The notes under the pieces: model-generated
What the model saw: the letters and a program-made list of their open reading frames with translations, nothing else
The model's database searches: none
Told to the model about the DNA's origin: nothing
Assembly: GCF_003952185.1 (NCBI RefSeq)
Contig: NZ_RXFS01000004.1
Location: 124,001-188,000, forward strand
DNA length: 64,000 nt
Source of the DNA: Variovorax sp. 679
GTDB lineage: Bacteria; Pseudomonadota; Gammaproteobacteria; Burkholderiales; Burkholderiaceae_C
Direction of reading: 5' to 3'
Part shown: one piece after another, positions 19,993 through 28,970 of the stretch
How the letters are laid out: the number at the start of each line of letters is the position of its first letter
Position numbering within the stretch: position 1 is the first letter of the stretch
Translations under genes and position numbers: made by a program

Positions 19993-21618
19993 ATGAGCGA
20001 CACCCAATTCGACTACATCATCATCGGCGCCGGCACCGCCGGCTCGCTCATGGCCAACCGGCTCAGCGCCGACAAGAGCAAGCGCGTGCTGCTCATCGAG
20101 GCGGGCCGCAAGGACGACTACCACTGGATCCACATCCCGGTCGGCTATCTGTACTGCATCGGCAATCCGCGCACCGACTGGCTCTACAGCACCGAGCCCG
20201 ACGCGGGCCTCAACGGCCGCGTGCTGCGCTATCCGCGCGGCAAGACGCTGGGCGGCTGCTCCAGCATCAACGGCATGATCTACATGCGCGGCCAGTCGCG
20301 CGACTACGAGCACTGGGCCGACCTCACGGGCGACGACGACTGGCGCTGGCAGAGCGTGCTGCCGGCCTTCAAGAAGCACGAGGACTTCTACCTCGGCGCC
20401 GACGAGATGCACGGCGCGGGCGGTGAGTGGCGTATCGAGAAGCAGCGCCTGCGCTGGGACATCCTCGACGCCTTTGCAGAAGCTGCTTCGCAGGCCGGCG
20501 TGCCGCACACCGCCGACTTCAACCGCGGCAACAACGAAGGCGTGGGCTACTTCCAGGTCAACCAGAAGAACGGCTGGCGCTGGAACACCGCCAAGGCCTT
20601 CCTGCGCCCGACCTGCTACGGCAGGCCCAACTTCGAGCTCTGGACTGGCGCGCAGGTCTCGCGCCTGCTGTTCGAGACGCTGCCCGACGGTACCCGCCGT
20701 TGCACCGGCGCCGAGGTGTGGAACGGCAGCGAGATGGTCACCGCGCACGCCGCGCGCGAGGTGGTGCTGAGCGCGGGCGCCATCGGCTCGCCGCAGATCC
20801 TGCAGCTCTCGGGCATCGGCCCGGCTGAACTGCTGCGCCAGCACGGCATCGACGTGGTGCTCGACGCGACCGGCGTCGGCGCCAACCTGCAGGATCACCT
20901 GCAGATCCGCGCGGTCTACAAGATCGAGGGCGCGCCCACGCTCAACGTGATGGCTTCGTCGATGGTCGGCAAGGCGAAGATCGGCCTCGAATACCTGTTG
21001 AAGCGCAGCGGCCCGATGAGCATGGCGCCGTCGCAGCTGGGTGCCTTCACGCGCAGCTCGCCCGATCGCGAATGGCCCAACCTGCAATACCACGTGCAGC
21101 CGCTGTCGCTCGATGCCTTCGGCGATCCGCTGCACAGCTTTCCGGCCTTCACCGCGAGCGTGTGCAACCTCAACCCCACGAGCCGGGGCTCGGTGCGCAT
21201 CAAGAGCAGGCGCTTTGAAGACGCCCCGGCCATCGCGCCCAACTACCTGAGCACCGACGAGGACCGCAAGGTGGCGGCCGATTCGCTGCGCGTCACGCGC
21301 CGCATCGCCGAGCAGCCCGCGCTCGCCAAGTACAAGCCGCAGGAATGGAAGCCCGGCGTGCAGTACCAGACCGACGAAGACCTGGCGCGGCTGGCCGGCG
21401 ACATCGCCACCACCATCTTCCATCCTGTGGGCACCACGAAGATGGGCGCCGACAACGATCCGACCGCCGTGCTCGACTCGCGGCTGCGCGTGCGCGGCGT
21501 GCAGGGCCTGCGCGTGGTGGATGCGGGCGCGATGCCCACCATCACCAGCGGCAACACCAACAGCCCTACGCTGATGATGGCGGAGAAGGCCGCCGGCTGG
21601 ATCCGCGGCGCGGCTTAG
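19993..21618 (+). CDS. GMC-family FAD oxidoreductase (choline dehydrogenase-like)
   Basis: A 541-residue flavoprotein alcohol dehydrogenase. The FAD fold GAGTAG is at residues 12-17, the GMC signature GKTLGGCSSINGMIYMRG near 84, and the second signature GAIGSPQILQLSGIGP near 260. The C-terminal catalytic pair lies in FHPVGTTKMG and SGNTNSP. It follows the mmsA-type gene by 79 bases, so the pair may oxidise an alcohol to a semialdehyde and then to an acyl-CoA; the substrate is unknown. Its 3' end overlaps the convergent TetR gene by 53 bases. Confidence 0.9.
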   Translation: MSDTQFDYIIIGAGTAGSLMANRLSADKSKRVLLIEAGRKDDYHWIHIPVGYLYCIGNPRTDWLYSTEPDAGLNGRVLRYPRGKTLGGCSSINGMIYMRGQSRDYEHWADLTGDDDWRWQSVLPAFKKHEDFYLGADEMHGAGGEWRIEKQRLRWDILDAFAEAASQAGVPHTADFNRGNNEGVGYFQVNQKNGWRWNTAKAFLRPTCYGRPNFELWTGAQVSRLLFETLPDGTRRCTGAEVWNGSEMVTAHAAREVVLSAGAIGSPQILQLSGIGPAELLRQHGIDVVLDATGVGANLQDHLQIRAVYKIEGAPTLNVMASSMVGKAKIGLEYLLKRSGPMSMAPSQLGAFTRSSPDREWPNLQYHVQPLSLDAFGDPLHSFPAFTASVCNLNPTSRGSVRIKSRRFEDAPAIAPNYLSTDEDRKVAADSLRVTRRIAEQPALAKYKPQEWKPGVQYQTDEDLARLAGDIATTIFHPVGTTKMGADNDPTAVLDSRLRVRGVQGLRVVDAGAMPTITSGNTNSPTLMMAEKAAGWIRGAA

Positions 21619-22249
21619 CCCCGGCGGCTTCGGCCTGGCGCTCGAGGCGTGCCTTCGCGCCTTCGATCATCAGGTCCACGCCGATCTCGAACATCGCGTC
21701 GGGGCCGGCCTCGCGATAGGCGGCGAAGGCTTCAGCCAGCAAGGGGCGCGAGGCGGCGGAGGCATCGAGCACCTGCTGTCGCGCCTCGGCATCGGGCGGT
21801 GCCGCCTGTTCTTCCAGCACGCAGCCCACGGTGTAGCGGCCCAGCGCGATCAGCAGCGTCATCGCCTGCACGGCGGGCACGCCGCGGCTGACCACGGCGG
21901 CGAGCTGGGCTTCGACCATCTCCAGGTCGCCCGGGTCGGGCTCGGTGCCGGCATGCAGCCGCGCGCCGTCGCGCCGCGCCAGCAGTGCGCGCCGGAAGCT
22001 GCGCGCGTTCTCGCGCAGGAAGGTTTCCCACGATTCGCCCTGCAGCGGCAGCTTGCGCTCGTGGGTGCGGCGCAGGATCTCGCTGCTCATCGCGTCGAGC
22101 AGCGCCCGCTTGTTCTTGAAATGCCAGTACAGCGCCGGCTGCTGCACGCCGAGCCGCTCGGCCAGCAGCCGGGTGCTGAGCTTGTCCATTCCGACCTCGT
22201 CGAGCAGCGTGAGGGCTGTCTCGAGGATCACTTCGCGGTCCAGTTTCAT
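21566..22249 (-). CDS. TetR-type repressor with tetracycline-repressor C-terminal domain
   Basis: A 227-residue repressor. The HTH covers about residues 5-50 (LSTRLLAERLGVQQPALYWHFKNKRALLDAM), close to the classical TetR reading head. The C-terminal part resembles the TetR_C domain of tetracycline repressors. It is divergent from an MFS efflux gene, and the shared 89-base gap carries two tetO-like sites. The likely role is substrate-inducible repression of the pump and of itself. The inducer need not be tetracycline. The 3' end overlaps the convergent GMC gene. Confidence 0.93.
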   Translation of the reverse strand: MKLDREVILETALTLLDEVGMDKLSTRLLAERLGVQQPALYWHFKNKRALLDAMSSEILRRTHERKLPLQGESWETFLRENARSFRRALLARRDGARLHAGTEPDPGDLEMVEAQLAAVVSRGVPAVQAMTLLIALGRYTVGCVLEEQAAPPDAEARQQVLDASAASRPLLAEAFAAYREAGPDAMFEIGVDLMIEGAKARLERQAEAAGAKPRRGSSRRPSPPSSA

Positions 22250-22285
22250 TCGGGTGTGCTTGCCGGTATCGAGCCGGGAGGGTAC

Positions 22286-22314
22286 TTCACGGCCTGGAAT
22301 TTATCGCTGATAAT
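22286..22314 (+). promoter_or_regulatory. Sigma-70-type promoter for the MFS efflux gene
   Basis: TTCACG (22286-22291), a 17-base spacer and GATAAT (22309-22314): four and five matches to the -35 and -10 consensus. The predicted start near 22321 gives an 18-base leader. The -10 box lies inside the first tetO-like operator, so repressor binding would block it. Confidence 0.55.
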
Positions 22315-22330
22315 TCCTTATCAACGATAA
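22301..22330. promoter_or_regulatory. Two tetO-like operators between tetR-type and MFS genes
   Basis: TTATCGCTGATAA (22301-22313) and TTATCAACGATAA (22318-22330) are each palindromes of the form TTATC-N3-GATAA. The classical tetO core is TATC-N3-GATA. Their centres are 17 bases apart. They also nest in a larger perfect inverted repeat with 11-base arms (22296-22306 and 22325-22335). Confidence 0.75.
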
Positions 22331-22338
22331 ATTCCAAG

Positions 22339-23559
22339 ATGTCTTCCACCTCGAACCCATTCGCTGGCGGGCGCCACGCGCATGCCGTGATCCTGGCGAT
22401 CGTCACGCTCGACGCCGTCGGCATCAGCCTGGTCATGCCCATCGTGCCCAGCCTGCTGCGCGAGGTCGGCCACACCGGCGACCTCGGCTGGCGCTTCGGC
22501 GCCTTTCTCTCGCTCTATGCGCTGATGCAGTTCCTCTGCGCGCCCGTGCTCGGCGCGTTGAGCGACCGCTTCGGCCGGCGCCCGGTGCTGCTCGTCTCGG
22601 TGGCGGGCGCGGCCATCGATGCGCTCTTCATGGCCTTCGCGCCCTCGCTGTGGCTGCTGTTCGTCGGCCGGGCGATCGCCGGCATGACGGGCGCGAACAT
22701 GGCGGTGGCTTCCGCCGCCATCGCCGACCTCACGCCCGAGAACCAGCGCGCGCGCTGGTTCGGCCGCATGGGTGCCTGCTTCGGGCTGGGCTTCATCGCC
22801 GGGCCCGCCATCGGCGGCGTGCTCGGCGACCACGGCGTGCGGCTGCCGTTCATGGCCGCCGCCGTGCTCAACGGCCTGACCTTCCTCGCGGGATTGCTGC
22901 TGCTGCGCGAGTCGCGTCCACCGGCGCTTGCGTCGCAGCCCTTCGACCGCGGCGTGCTGCATCCGCTCGCGCCGCTGCGCTGGGCCACGAGCTTTCCGGC
23001 ACTGCTGCCGCTGCTCGGCGTGTTCCTGCTGCTCGTGCTCGTGGGCGAGGTCGCCGGAACGACCTGGGTGCTCTACGGCCAGGACCGCTACGCCTGGAAC
23101 GGCACCATGGTCGGCTTCTCGCTCGCGGTCTTCGGCCTGCTCCATGCGCTGGTGCAGGGCTTCGCGGCGGGCCCGCTGGTCGAGCGCTGGGGCGAGCGGG
23201 CGGCCATCGCCGTCGGCACCATCGCCGACGGCACGGGCTACGCGCTGATCGCCTTCGCCACGCAGGGCTGGATGGTCATCGCGCTGCTGCCGCTGCTGTG
23301 CATGGGCGGCGTCTGCGCCCCCGCGCTGCAGGCGACGCTCTCGGCGCGCGTGGGCGAGGCACAGCAGGGGCGGCTGCAGGGCGTGCTCGCGAGCATCACC
23401 AGCCTGGCGGCGGTGTTCGGCCCGCTGCTGATCAGCCCGCTCTACTTCGCGTTCCGCACGCGCTTTCCGGGCATCGTGTGGCTGGCCGGCGCATCGCTCT
23501 ATGTGCTGTGCCTGCCGGTGCTGCTGCGCAGGACAGCGCCTCAGGCGCCGGGGCGTTAA
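22339..23559 (+). CDS. TetA-like MFS drug efflux transporter
   Basis: A 406-residue, 12-helix major facilitator. The loop 2-3 motif is GALSDRFGRRPVLL (about residues 72-85), the antiporter signature of drug:H+ exporters. A central loop separates the two six-helix halves. Its arrangement with a divergent TetR-type gene matches tetracycline-class pumps, but similar chromosomal pumps export other compounds. The short leader has no clear ribosome-binding site before the ATG. Confidence 0.9.
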   Translation: MSSTSNPFAGGRHAHAVILAIVTLDAVGISLVMPIVPSLLREVGHTGDLGWRFGAFLSLYALMQFLCAPVLGALSDRFGRRPVLLVSVAGAAIDALFMAFAPSLWLLFVGRAIAGMTGANMAVASAAIADLTPENQRARWFGRMGACFGLGFIAGPAIGGVLGDHGVRLPFMAAAVLNGLTFLAGLLLLRESRPPALASQPFDRGVLHPLAPLRWATSFPALLPLLGVFLLLVLVGEVAGTTWVLYGQDRYAWNGTMVGFSLAVFGLLHALVQGFAAGPLVERWGERAAIAVGTIADGTGYALIAFATQGWMVIALLPLLCMGGVCAPALQATLSARVGEAQQGRLQGVLASITSLAAVFGPLLISPLYFAFRTRFPGIVWLAGASLYVLCLPVLLRRTAPQAPGR

Positions 23560-23563
23560 AGCC

Positions 23564-24829
23564 TCAGACGCCGGCAGCCACCGCAGCGCGTCGCTGAAGA
23601 AACTGCCGCACGGCCGGGTCGCGTTCGAGTCCGATCGCCAGCTGGTAGGCCTGTGCCGCCCCCGGCACGTCGCCGCAGCGGGCCAGCAGGTCGGCGCGCG
23701 CGGCCCAGTAGGGTTGGTAGTCCGCCAGCCGCGTGTCGCTGGCGAGCGCATCGAGCGCCGACAGGCCGGCCGCGGGCCCCATGGTCTGCGCCAGGGCCAC
23801 CGCCCGGTTGAGCGCCGCCACCGGCGAACCGGTGAGCGCGCACAGCGCGTCGTACAGCTGTCCGACGGCCACCCAGTCGGCGCGGCCGGTGTGGCGGCGC
23901 ACCGCGTGCGCGGACTGCACCGCCGCCTCCAGCTGATAGCGGCCGCCGTCATCCTGGCAGCGGCTGGCGCGCGACAGCAGCGCTTCGGCTTCGTCGATCA
24001 TCGCGGCGTCCCAGCGCCGCGTGTCCTGCTCGCCCAGCGGCACATAGGCGCCCGAGGCATCGCGTCGTGCCTCGCGGCGTGCGTGCGCATGCAGCATCAG
24101 CGACAGCAGGCCCAGCGCCTCGCCTTCGTCGGGTAGCAGCGACGCGACCAAGCGGCCCAGCCAGATGGCCTCTTCCGCGAGATTGCGGCGGCGCGCGTCG
24201 GCGCCCTCGGGGTCCGACCAGCCTTCGGCGAAGGCCGCGTAGATGGCTTCGAGCACCGCGTCGAGCCGCTCGGCCAGCAGATGGCGCGGCGGCACTTCGA
24301 AGCCGATGCCGGCCTGCCGGATCTTCGCCTTGGCACGGCTCAGCCGCTGGCCCATGGCGGCGGGCGCGACCAGGAAGGCCGAGGCAATCGCCGCGGCATC
24401 GAAGCCGAGCACCACCTGCAGCATCAGCGGCGCGCGCACGCCGCGGTCGATGCCCGGATGCGCGCAGGCGAAGAGCAGGCCCAGCCGGCGATCGGGCATG
24501 CCGGACGGATCGTCCCGGCCCTCGTGTTCGTCGGCCGTCAGCTCCGCCAGCCATTGCAGGTGGGCGGCCGCGTCCTCGTCGAGCACCCGCTGGCGCACCG
24601 CGTCGACCCGGCGTCGCCGTGCCACGGTAAGCAGCCAGGCTTCGGGCGCCCGGGGCACGCCCTGCACCGGCCAGTCGGCCAGCGCGGCGGCAAAGGCTTC
24701 GGACAGCGCGTCCTCCGCGCCCGCCACGTCGTGCGTGCGGGCCGAGAGAAAGGCGACCAGCTTGCCGTAGCTGTGCCGCGCGGCCGATTCGGCCGCGCGT
24801 GCCGCCGCACGGGCTTCGTCGGCCGTCAT
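23564..24829 (-). CDS. ECF sigma factor of the long, TPR-tailed type (ECF42-like)
   Basis: A 421-residue sigma factor. Sigma region 2 covers about residues 20-90 and region 4 about 125-185. A C-terminal extension of roughly 220 residues, rich in Ala/Leu helices, is the TPR-like tail of the ECF42 group. The group is usually paired with DGPF/YCII proteins rather than an anti-sigma factor, and such a gene precedes it by six bases. It probably directs transcription of its own operon. It is convergent with the MFS gene, four bases apart. Confidence 0.92.
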   Translation of the reverse strand: MTADEARAAARAAESAARHSYGKLVAFLSARTHDVAGAEDALSEAFAAALADWPVQGVPRAPEAWLLTVARRRRVDAVRQRVLDEDAAAHLQWLAELTADEHEGRDDPSGMPDRRLGLLFACAHPGIDRGVRAPLMLQVVLGFDAAAIASAFLVAPAAMGQRLSRAKAKIRQAGIGFEVPPRHLLAERLDAVLEAIYAAFAEGWSDPEGADARRRNLAEEAIWLGRLVASLLPDEGEALGLLSLMLHAHARREARRDASGAYVPLGEQDTRRWDAAMIDEAEALLSRASRCQDDGGRYQLEAAVQSAHAVRRHTGRADWVAVGQLYDALCALTGSPVAALNRAVALAQTMGPAAGLSALDALASDTRLADYQPYWAARADLLARCGDVPGAAQAYQLAIGLERDPAVRQFLQRRAAVAAGV

Positions 24830-24835
24830 CGGGTC

Positions 24836-25192
24836 TCAGTAGTCGGTGGCGGGCCAGAGCGGCCGCACCTCGACCGCGCCGTGGCTCGCGCCAGGGCAGC
24901 GCGCGGCCCAGGACAGGGCCGCGTCGAGGTCGGGCACGTCGATCAGGTAGTAGCCCCCGAGCTGTTCGCGCGTGTCGGCGAAGGGGCCGTTGAGCACTTC
25001 GGTCTTGCCGGATTGCAGCCGCACGGTGGTGGCCGTGGTCGCCGGCCTCAGCCGGCTGCTGTGGCGCATCACACCGGCTTTGCGCAGGGCTTCGCCGTAG
25101 GCGCCGTAGGCGGCCAGGGCTTCGCTCGTCTGCGCGGGGGTCAGGGCCGCGAACCCGGTGGGGTCCGAAAAGAGCAGCAGCATGTATTCCAT
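24836..25192 (-). CDS. YCII-related (DGPF) domain protein
   Basis: A 118-residue single-domain protein beginning MEYMLLLFSDP. The NGPFADTREQLGGYYLIDV stretch around residue 66 is the DGPF-type motif that names the family. It is the first gene of a two-gene operon with the ECF sigma factor. DGPF proteins are known partners of ECF42 sigma factors; whether they sense, regulate or are only targets is unclear. Confidence 0.9.
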   Translation of the reverse strand: MEYMLLLFSDPTGFAALTPAQTSEALAAYGAYGEALRKAGVMRHSSRLRPATTATTVRLQSGKTEVLNGPFADTREQLGGYYLIDVPDLDAALSWAARCPGASHGAVEVRPLWPATDY

Positions 25193-25276
25193 GACGATCT
25201 TCCTTCAGGTGACGGCGCGGCACCATGCCTCGCCTGGACAATGTCGCGTGGCGCGGCGCGGTTTCGACATCGGATC

Positions 25277-25313
25277 ACAAAAAAAGAAAAGGCCGCAAGA
25301 AAAACCTGCGGCC
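25277..25313 (-). terminator. Rho-independent terminator of the ABC/oxidase operon
   Basis: On the minus strand a GGCCGCA / TGCGGCC stem (25291-25297 with 25307-25313) is followed by a T-rich run (complement of the A-run at 25277-25290). It lies 25 bases after the stop of the substrate-binding protein gene. Confidence 0.85.
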
Positions 25314-25338
25314 CTTGCGCCGGGAATGATGCGGCGGC

Positions 25339-26394
25339 TCAGCGCTCGATGGTCTTGTTCCAGCGTGCGTTCCAGGCCGGCCGGTTCGCGTTGATGCTCT
25401 CCCAGTCGATGGTCACGGCGGTCTTCATCCACTTGTTGATGTCGGCCACCTGCGCCGCGCCTTCGCCCACCACCGGTGCCTTGGGGTTGGTCGGAATCTG
25501 CGCGCCGTACTGAAGCACGTTGGCCTGGGCCAGCGGGCTCAGCAAAAACTCGGCGAGCTTCTGCGACAGTTCGGGCTCGGTGTTGTTGGCGATCACGCAC
25601 TGGCCCACCATGAGCACCACCGCGCCTTCCTTGGGCGGCGCGTACTCGACCGGGATGCCCTTGCTCTTCATCGCGGCCACGGCCGTGGGCGTCAGCGGGA
25701 AGATAGCCGCCTCGCCGGTCTGCACCATCTCCGAGAGCTTGGCCGAGCTCGGGATGTACTCCAGCACGTTCGGCCCGATGGTGGTGGGCCAGGCCTTGAA
25801 GCCGGGCTCCACGTTCTTGTCGTTGCCGCCCTGGATGCGGTTGAACATCAGGAAGCCGTGCAGCCCGAAGGAAGACGACGACATCGACTGGAACACCACC
25901 TTGCCCTTGTACTTCGGGTCGGCCAGGTCCATCCATGACGTGGGCGCGGCCCAGCCCTTTTCCTTGAACATCTTCGCGTTGTAGGCCAGGCCCGTCATGC
26001 CCAGGCTCACGCCGCTGGCCATGTCGTCCTTGAAGCGCGCGGCCGGGTAGATCTCGCCGAGCGACTGGCTTGGCTTCTGCTTCTGGCACAGGCCCATGCC
26101 GATGGCGCGCACCATGACGCCGTCGTCGAGGAACATCACGTGCATCTGCGGCTTGTCCTTGTTGGCCTGCGCCTTCGCGAGGATGTCGGACGAAGTGCCG
26201 GGCACCACCACCACCTTTGCGCCGTAGGCTTTCTCGAAGGCGGGGAAGACGTACTGCGTGTACGCCTTCTCCATCGTGCCGCCGTTCATGCCGATGTAGA
26301 GGGTCTTGGTCTGCGCGGCGGCGCCGCCGGCTGCCGCGAGCAACGCCGCGGCGAGAGGGACGAGAAGGAAAGAAGACTTGGCAGTGCGGGACAT
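25339..26394 (-). CDS. ABC transporter substrate-binding protein (PotD/F-like)
   Basis: A 351-residue periplasmic binding protein with a signal peptide of about 27 residues cut after AAAQ, then KTLYIGMNGGTMEKAYTQYVFPAFEKAYGAKV, the type 2 fold used for polyamine or iron-like ligands. GGAGAG seven bases ahead supports the ATG at 26394 over an upstream TTG. It is the last gene of a six-gene minus-strand operon with two permeases, an ATPase and three oxidoreductase subunits. The ligand is probably an amine, opine or amino-acid derivative that those enzymes oxidise. Confidence 0.92.
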   Translation of the reverse strand: MSRTAKSSFLLVPLAAALLAAAGGAAAQTKTLYIGMNGGTMEKAYTQYVFPAFEKAYGAKVVVVPGTSSDILAKAQANKDKPQMHVMFLDDGVMVRAIGMGLCQKQKPSQSLGEIYPAARFKDDMASGVSLGMTGLAYNAKMFKEKGWAAPTSWMDLADPKYKGKVVFQSMSSSSFGLHGFLMFNRIQGGNDKNVEPGFKAWPTTIGPNVLEYIPSSAKLSEMVQTGEAAIFPLTPTAVAAMKSKGIPVEYAPPKEGAVVLMVGQCVIANNTEPELSQKLAEFLLSPLAQANVLQYGAQIPTNPKAPVVGEGAAQVADINKWMKTAVTIDWESINANRPAWNARWNKTIER

Positions 26395-26415
26395 GGCGAT
26401 GCTCTCCAATCAGGG

Positions 26416-27567
26416 TCAGGTGGGGGAAACGGTGAGGGATTCTTCGGCGACGCTGTCGAAGCGCTCGATGGCGAAGGCGTCGATAGGTGTCTCTGTGCGG
26501 CCGTCGCGCGCGAGTTCGGCCAGCACCTCGCCGGCGGCGGGGCCGATCTGGAAGCCCGCGCCCGCGAAGCCGAAGCCGTGGAACAGGCCGGGCGTGGTGC
26601 GGCTGGGCCCGAGTACCGGCTCGCGGTCGGGCAGGTAGCCTTCGGTGCCGCCCCAGGTGCGGATGATGTGGGCATGGCGCAGCGCGGGAAGCAGTTCCAC
26701 GGCCTGAACCGCGAGCGTGGCGATGCCGTCGCGCTCGGCGCGCGAGCGTTCGGCATCGAGCGTGATGCCCGTGCCGCCGCCCAGCACCACGTTGCCGCGC
26801 GCGACCTGCCGGCAGTAGATGCCGCCGCCTTCCACGCCGAGGCTCCATTGCATGAAATGCGGCACCGGCTCGGTCACAGCCATCAGCGGGCTGCGCGCGA
26901 ACATCGGCGGCGCCTCGCCGAACTGGCTGGCGATGGCGCCGGCCCAGGCGCCCGCGCAGTTGAGCAGCACCGGCGCCTGCACTTCGAGCGCGTTGCCGCT
27001 GCGCACCATGAACATCGCGCCGTCGTGCGCCACCTCGTCGACCTTGTGGCGTTCGAAGACCTGAGCGCCCGCGCGCTGTGCCGCGAGCGCGAAGGCCGGC
27101 GACACGAGGCGTGGATTGGCTTGTCCGTCTTCCGCGCACAGCGAGCCGCCCACGGCGCGCGTGCCGAGCCACGGGCATTGCTCGCGCAGGCGCGCGGCGG
27201 AGATCAGCTCCAGCCCCAGGTCGAAGTCGCTGCTCAACGCGCGGTAGCGTTCGAGCGAGGCCATGTCCGATTCGCTGCGCGCGATCTTGAAATGGCCCGA
27301 GCGGATGTATTCGCCGTCGGTGCCCAGCAGCCCGGCCAGGTTGCCCCAGATGCGATGCGCGCGCTGCGCCAGCGGCAGCTGGCTCACCGGCCGGCCCTGG
27401 CGGCGAACGCCGCCGTAGTTGACGCCGCTGGAACGCGAGCCGCAGAGGTCGCGCTCCAGCAGCACCACGCCGAGGCCCATGCGGCGCAGCGCCAGCGCGG
27501 CGGAAGAACCGACGATGCCGCCGCCGACGATGGCTACGTCGGTGCGCAGCTTCCTGATCGAACTCAT
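26416..27567 (-). CDS. DadA-like FAD oxidoreductase, beta subunit of an opine/amine dehydrogenase
   Basis: A 383-residue flavoprotein of the D-amino-acid oxidase superfamily: VAIVGGGIVGSSAALALRR near residue 11 binds FAD, and the C-terminal GFGFAGAGFQIGPAAGEVLAEL closes the site. It overlaps the preceding HcnB-like gene by four bases. A small [2Fe-2S] subunit, an HcnB-like subunit and a DadA-like subunit is the layout of opine oxidases, D-hydroxyproline dehydrogenase and HCN synthase. The importer gene beside it favours catabolism. Confidence 0.9.
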   Translation of the reverse strand: MSSIRKLRTDVAIVGGGIVGSSAALALRRMGLGVVLLERDLCGSRSSGVNYGGVRRQGRPVSQLPLAQRAHRIWGNLAGLLGTDGEYIRSGHFKIARSESDMASLERYRALSSDFDLGLELISAARLREQCPWLGTRAVGGSLCAEDGQANPRLVSPAFALAAQRAGAQVFERHKVDEVAHDGAMFMVRSGNALEVQAPVLLNCAGAWAGAIASQFGEAPPMFARSPLMAVTEPVPHFMQWSLGVEGGGIYCRQVARGNVVLGGGTGITLDAERSRAERDGIATLAVQAVELLPALRHAHIIRTWGGTEGYLPDREPVLGPSRTTPGLFHGFGFAGAGFQIGPAAGEVLAELARDGRTETPIDAFAIERFDSVAEESLTVSPT

Positions 27568-28970
27568 GCGCCGCTCCCTTCGGCCGGCACGAGCCTGATC
27601 GGAATCGGCTTGATCGGCGCCTGCCCGCGCAGCCGGCCCACCTGCTGCAGCGGTTGCCGCGTCGCATGGGCGAGGATCTCGGCCGCCGCCGCGCCGCACA
27701 TGCGGCCCTGGCAGCGGCCCATGCCGACGCGTGACAAAGCCTTGAGGCGGTTCATCTCGTCGGCGCCGGTGTTGGCGATGGTCTGGCGCAGCGTGCCGGC
27801 GGTGACGTTCTCGCAGCGGCAGATCACGAGGTCGTCGCTTGCATGCGCAGCCCAGTCCTGCGGTACTGGGAAGGCGCGTTCGAGGCCTTGGCGGAATCCG
27901 GCGAGCCTGTCGAGCTTGCGTTCGAGTTCTGCAGCACGCGCGGTGTCGATGGCGATACCTGCGTCCGCCAGCAGCGCCAGCGCCGCGCGCTCGCCCGCCC
28001 ATTCGGCCGCGTCCGCACCCATGATGCCGGCGCCGTCCCCTGCGAGGTACACGCCCTCCACGCTGGAGCGCCCCGCCGCGTCGCGCACCGGCAGGTGCGC
28101 GCGGTGCAGCGGTGCGTACTCGAAGCGGCAGCCGAGCAGATCGGCGAGCTGCGTTTCGGAGCGCAGCGCGTAGCCGAAGCCGACGGCGTCGCATGCCACT
28201 GAGCGCTCTTCATTGCCGTCCTGCCATGCCACGCCGGTGACGCGGCCCTGCGCCTCATCGCCGAGCACGCGCAGCGGACGCACGCCGCTGTGCAGCGCCA
28301 CGCCGTGCGTGCGCAGCCAGCCCACGTAGTACATGCCCTTTGCGAGCACGGCAGGCTGCGCCAGCATCGCAGGCGCGGCGGCGATCTGGTCGGCGAGGCG
28401 CGCCGTGTCGAGCACCGCGGCCACGTCCACGCCGGCCTTCGCATATTGATAAGCCACCAGGTAGAGCAGCGGCCCCGTGCCCATGAACACCACCCGCCGC
28501 CCGATGGCGCAACCCTGGAACTTGAGCGCGACCTGCGCGCCGCCCAGCGTGTAGACGCCCGGCAGCGTCCAGCCCGGCACGGGCAGCACGCGGTCGGTGG
28601 CGCCCGTCGCCACGATGAGATGGCTGTAGGGCACGCGGCGGTTGCCGAGCGTGGGGTTGTGCATCACGTCGAGCACCTTGTCCTGCGCGTTCCACGCGAG
28701 GCTGTCGGGGTGGTGCTCGATGCTGCCGCGCAGCGCGTCGAAGGCCGCGTGCACTGCGTCTGCGCGCTTCGATTCGAAGCCGTAGAGCGTTCGCGCGGTC
28801 CGCTGTGCGAGGCTTACGGGCGGGCGGCGGTAGATCTGGCCGCCGGCGCGCGGGGCCTCGTCGATCACCACGGGCCGCAGGCCATGCGCCACCAGCGCCT
28901 GCGCCGCGCGCACCCCGGCCGGGCCGGCACCGACGATCACGGGGCGGATCTCTTTTGCCGTCGCGGTCAT
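27564..28970 (-). CDS. HcnB-like FAD/NAD(P) oxidoreductase with BFD-type iron-sulfur domain
   Basis: A 468-residue alpha subunit. The pyridine-nucleotide-type fold starts at VGAGPAGVRAAQ (about residue 13) and a second dinucleotide motif, FMGTGPLLYLVAYQ, lies near 160. The C-terminal domain holds CRCENVTAG and GRCQGRMCG, four Cys of a BFD-like [2Fe-2S] site. It overlaps both neighbours by four bases. It probably shuttles electrons within the three-subunit dehydrogenase. Confidence 0.92.
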   Translation of the reverse strand: MTATAKEIRPVIVGAGPAGVRAAQALVAHGLRPVVIDEAPRAGGQIYRRPPVSLAQRTARTLYGFESKRADAVHAAFDALRGSIEHHPDSLAWNAQDKVLDVMHNPTLGNRRVPYSHLIVATGATDRVLPVPGWTLPGVYTLGGAQVALKFQGCAIGRRVVFMGTGPLLYLVAYQYAKAGVDVAAVLDTARLADQIAAAPAMLAQPAVLAKGMYYVGWLRTHGVALHSGVRPLRVLGDEAQGRVTGVAWQDGNEERSVACDAVGFGYALRSETQLADLLGCRFEYAPLHRAHLPVRDAAGRSSVEGVYLAGDGAGIMGADAAEWAGERAALALLADAGIAIDTARAAELERKLDRLAGFRQGLERAFPVPQDWAAHASDDLVICRCENVTAGTLRQTIANTGADEMNRLKALSRVGMGRCQGRMCGAAAAEILAHATRQPLQQVGRLRGQAPIKPIPIRLVPAEGSGA

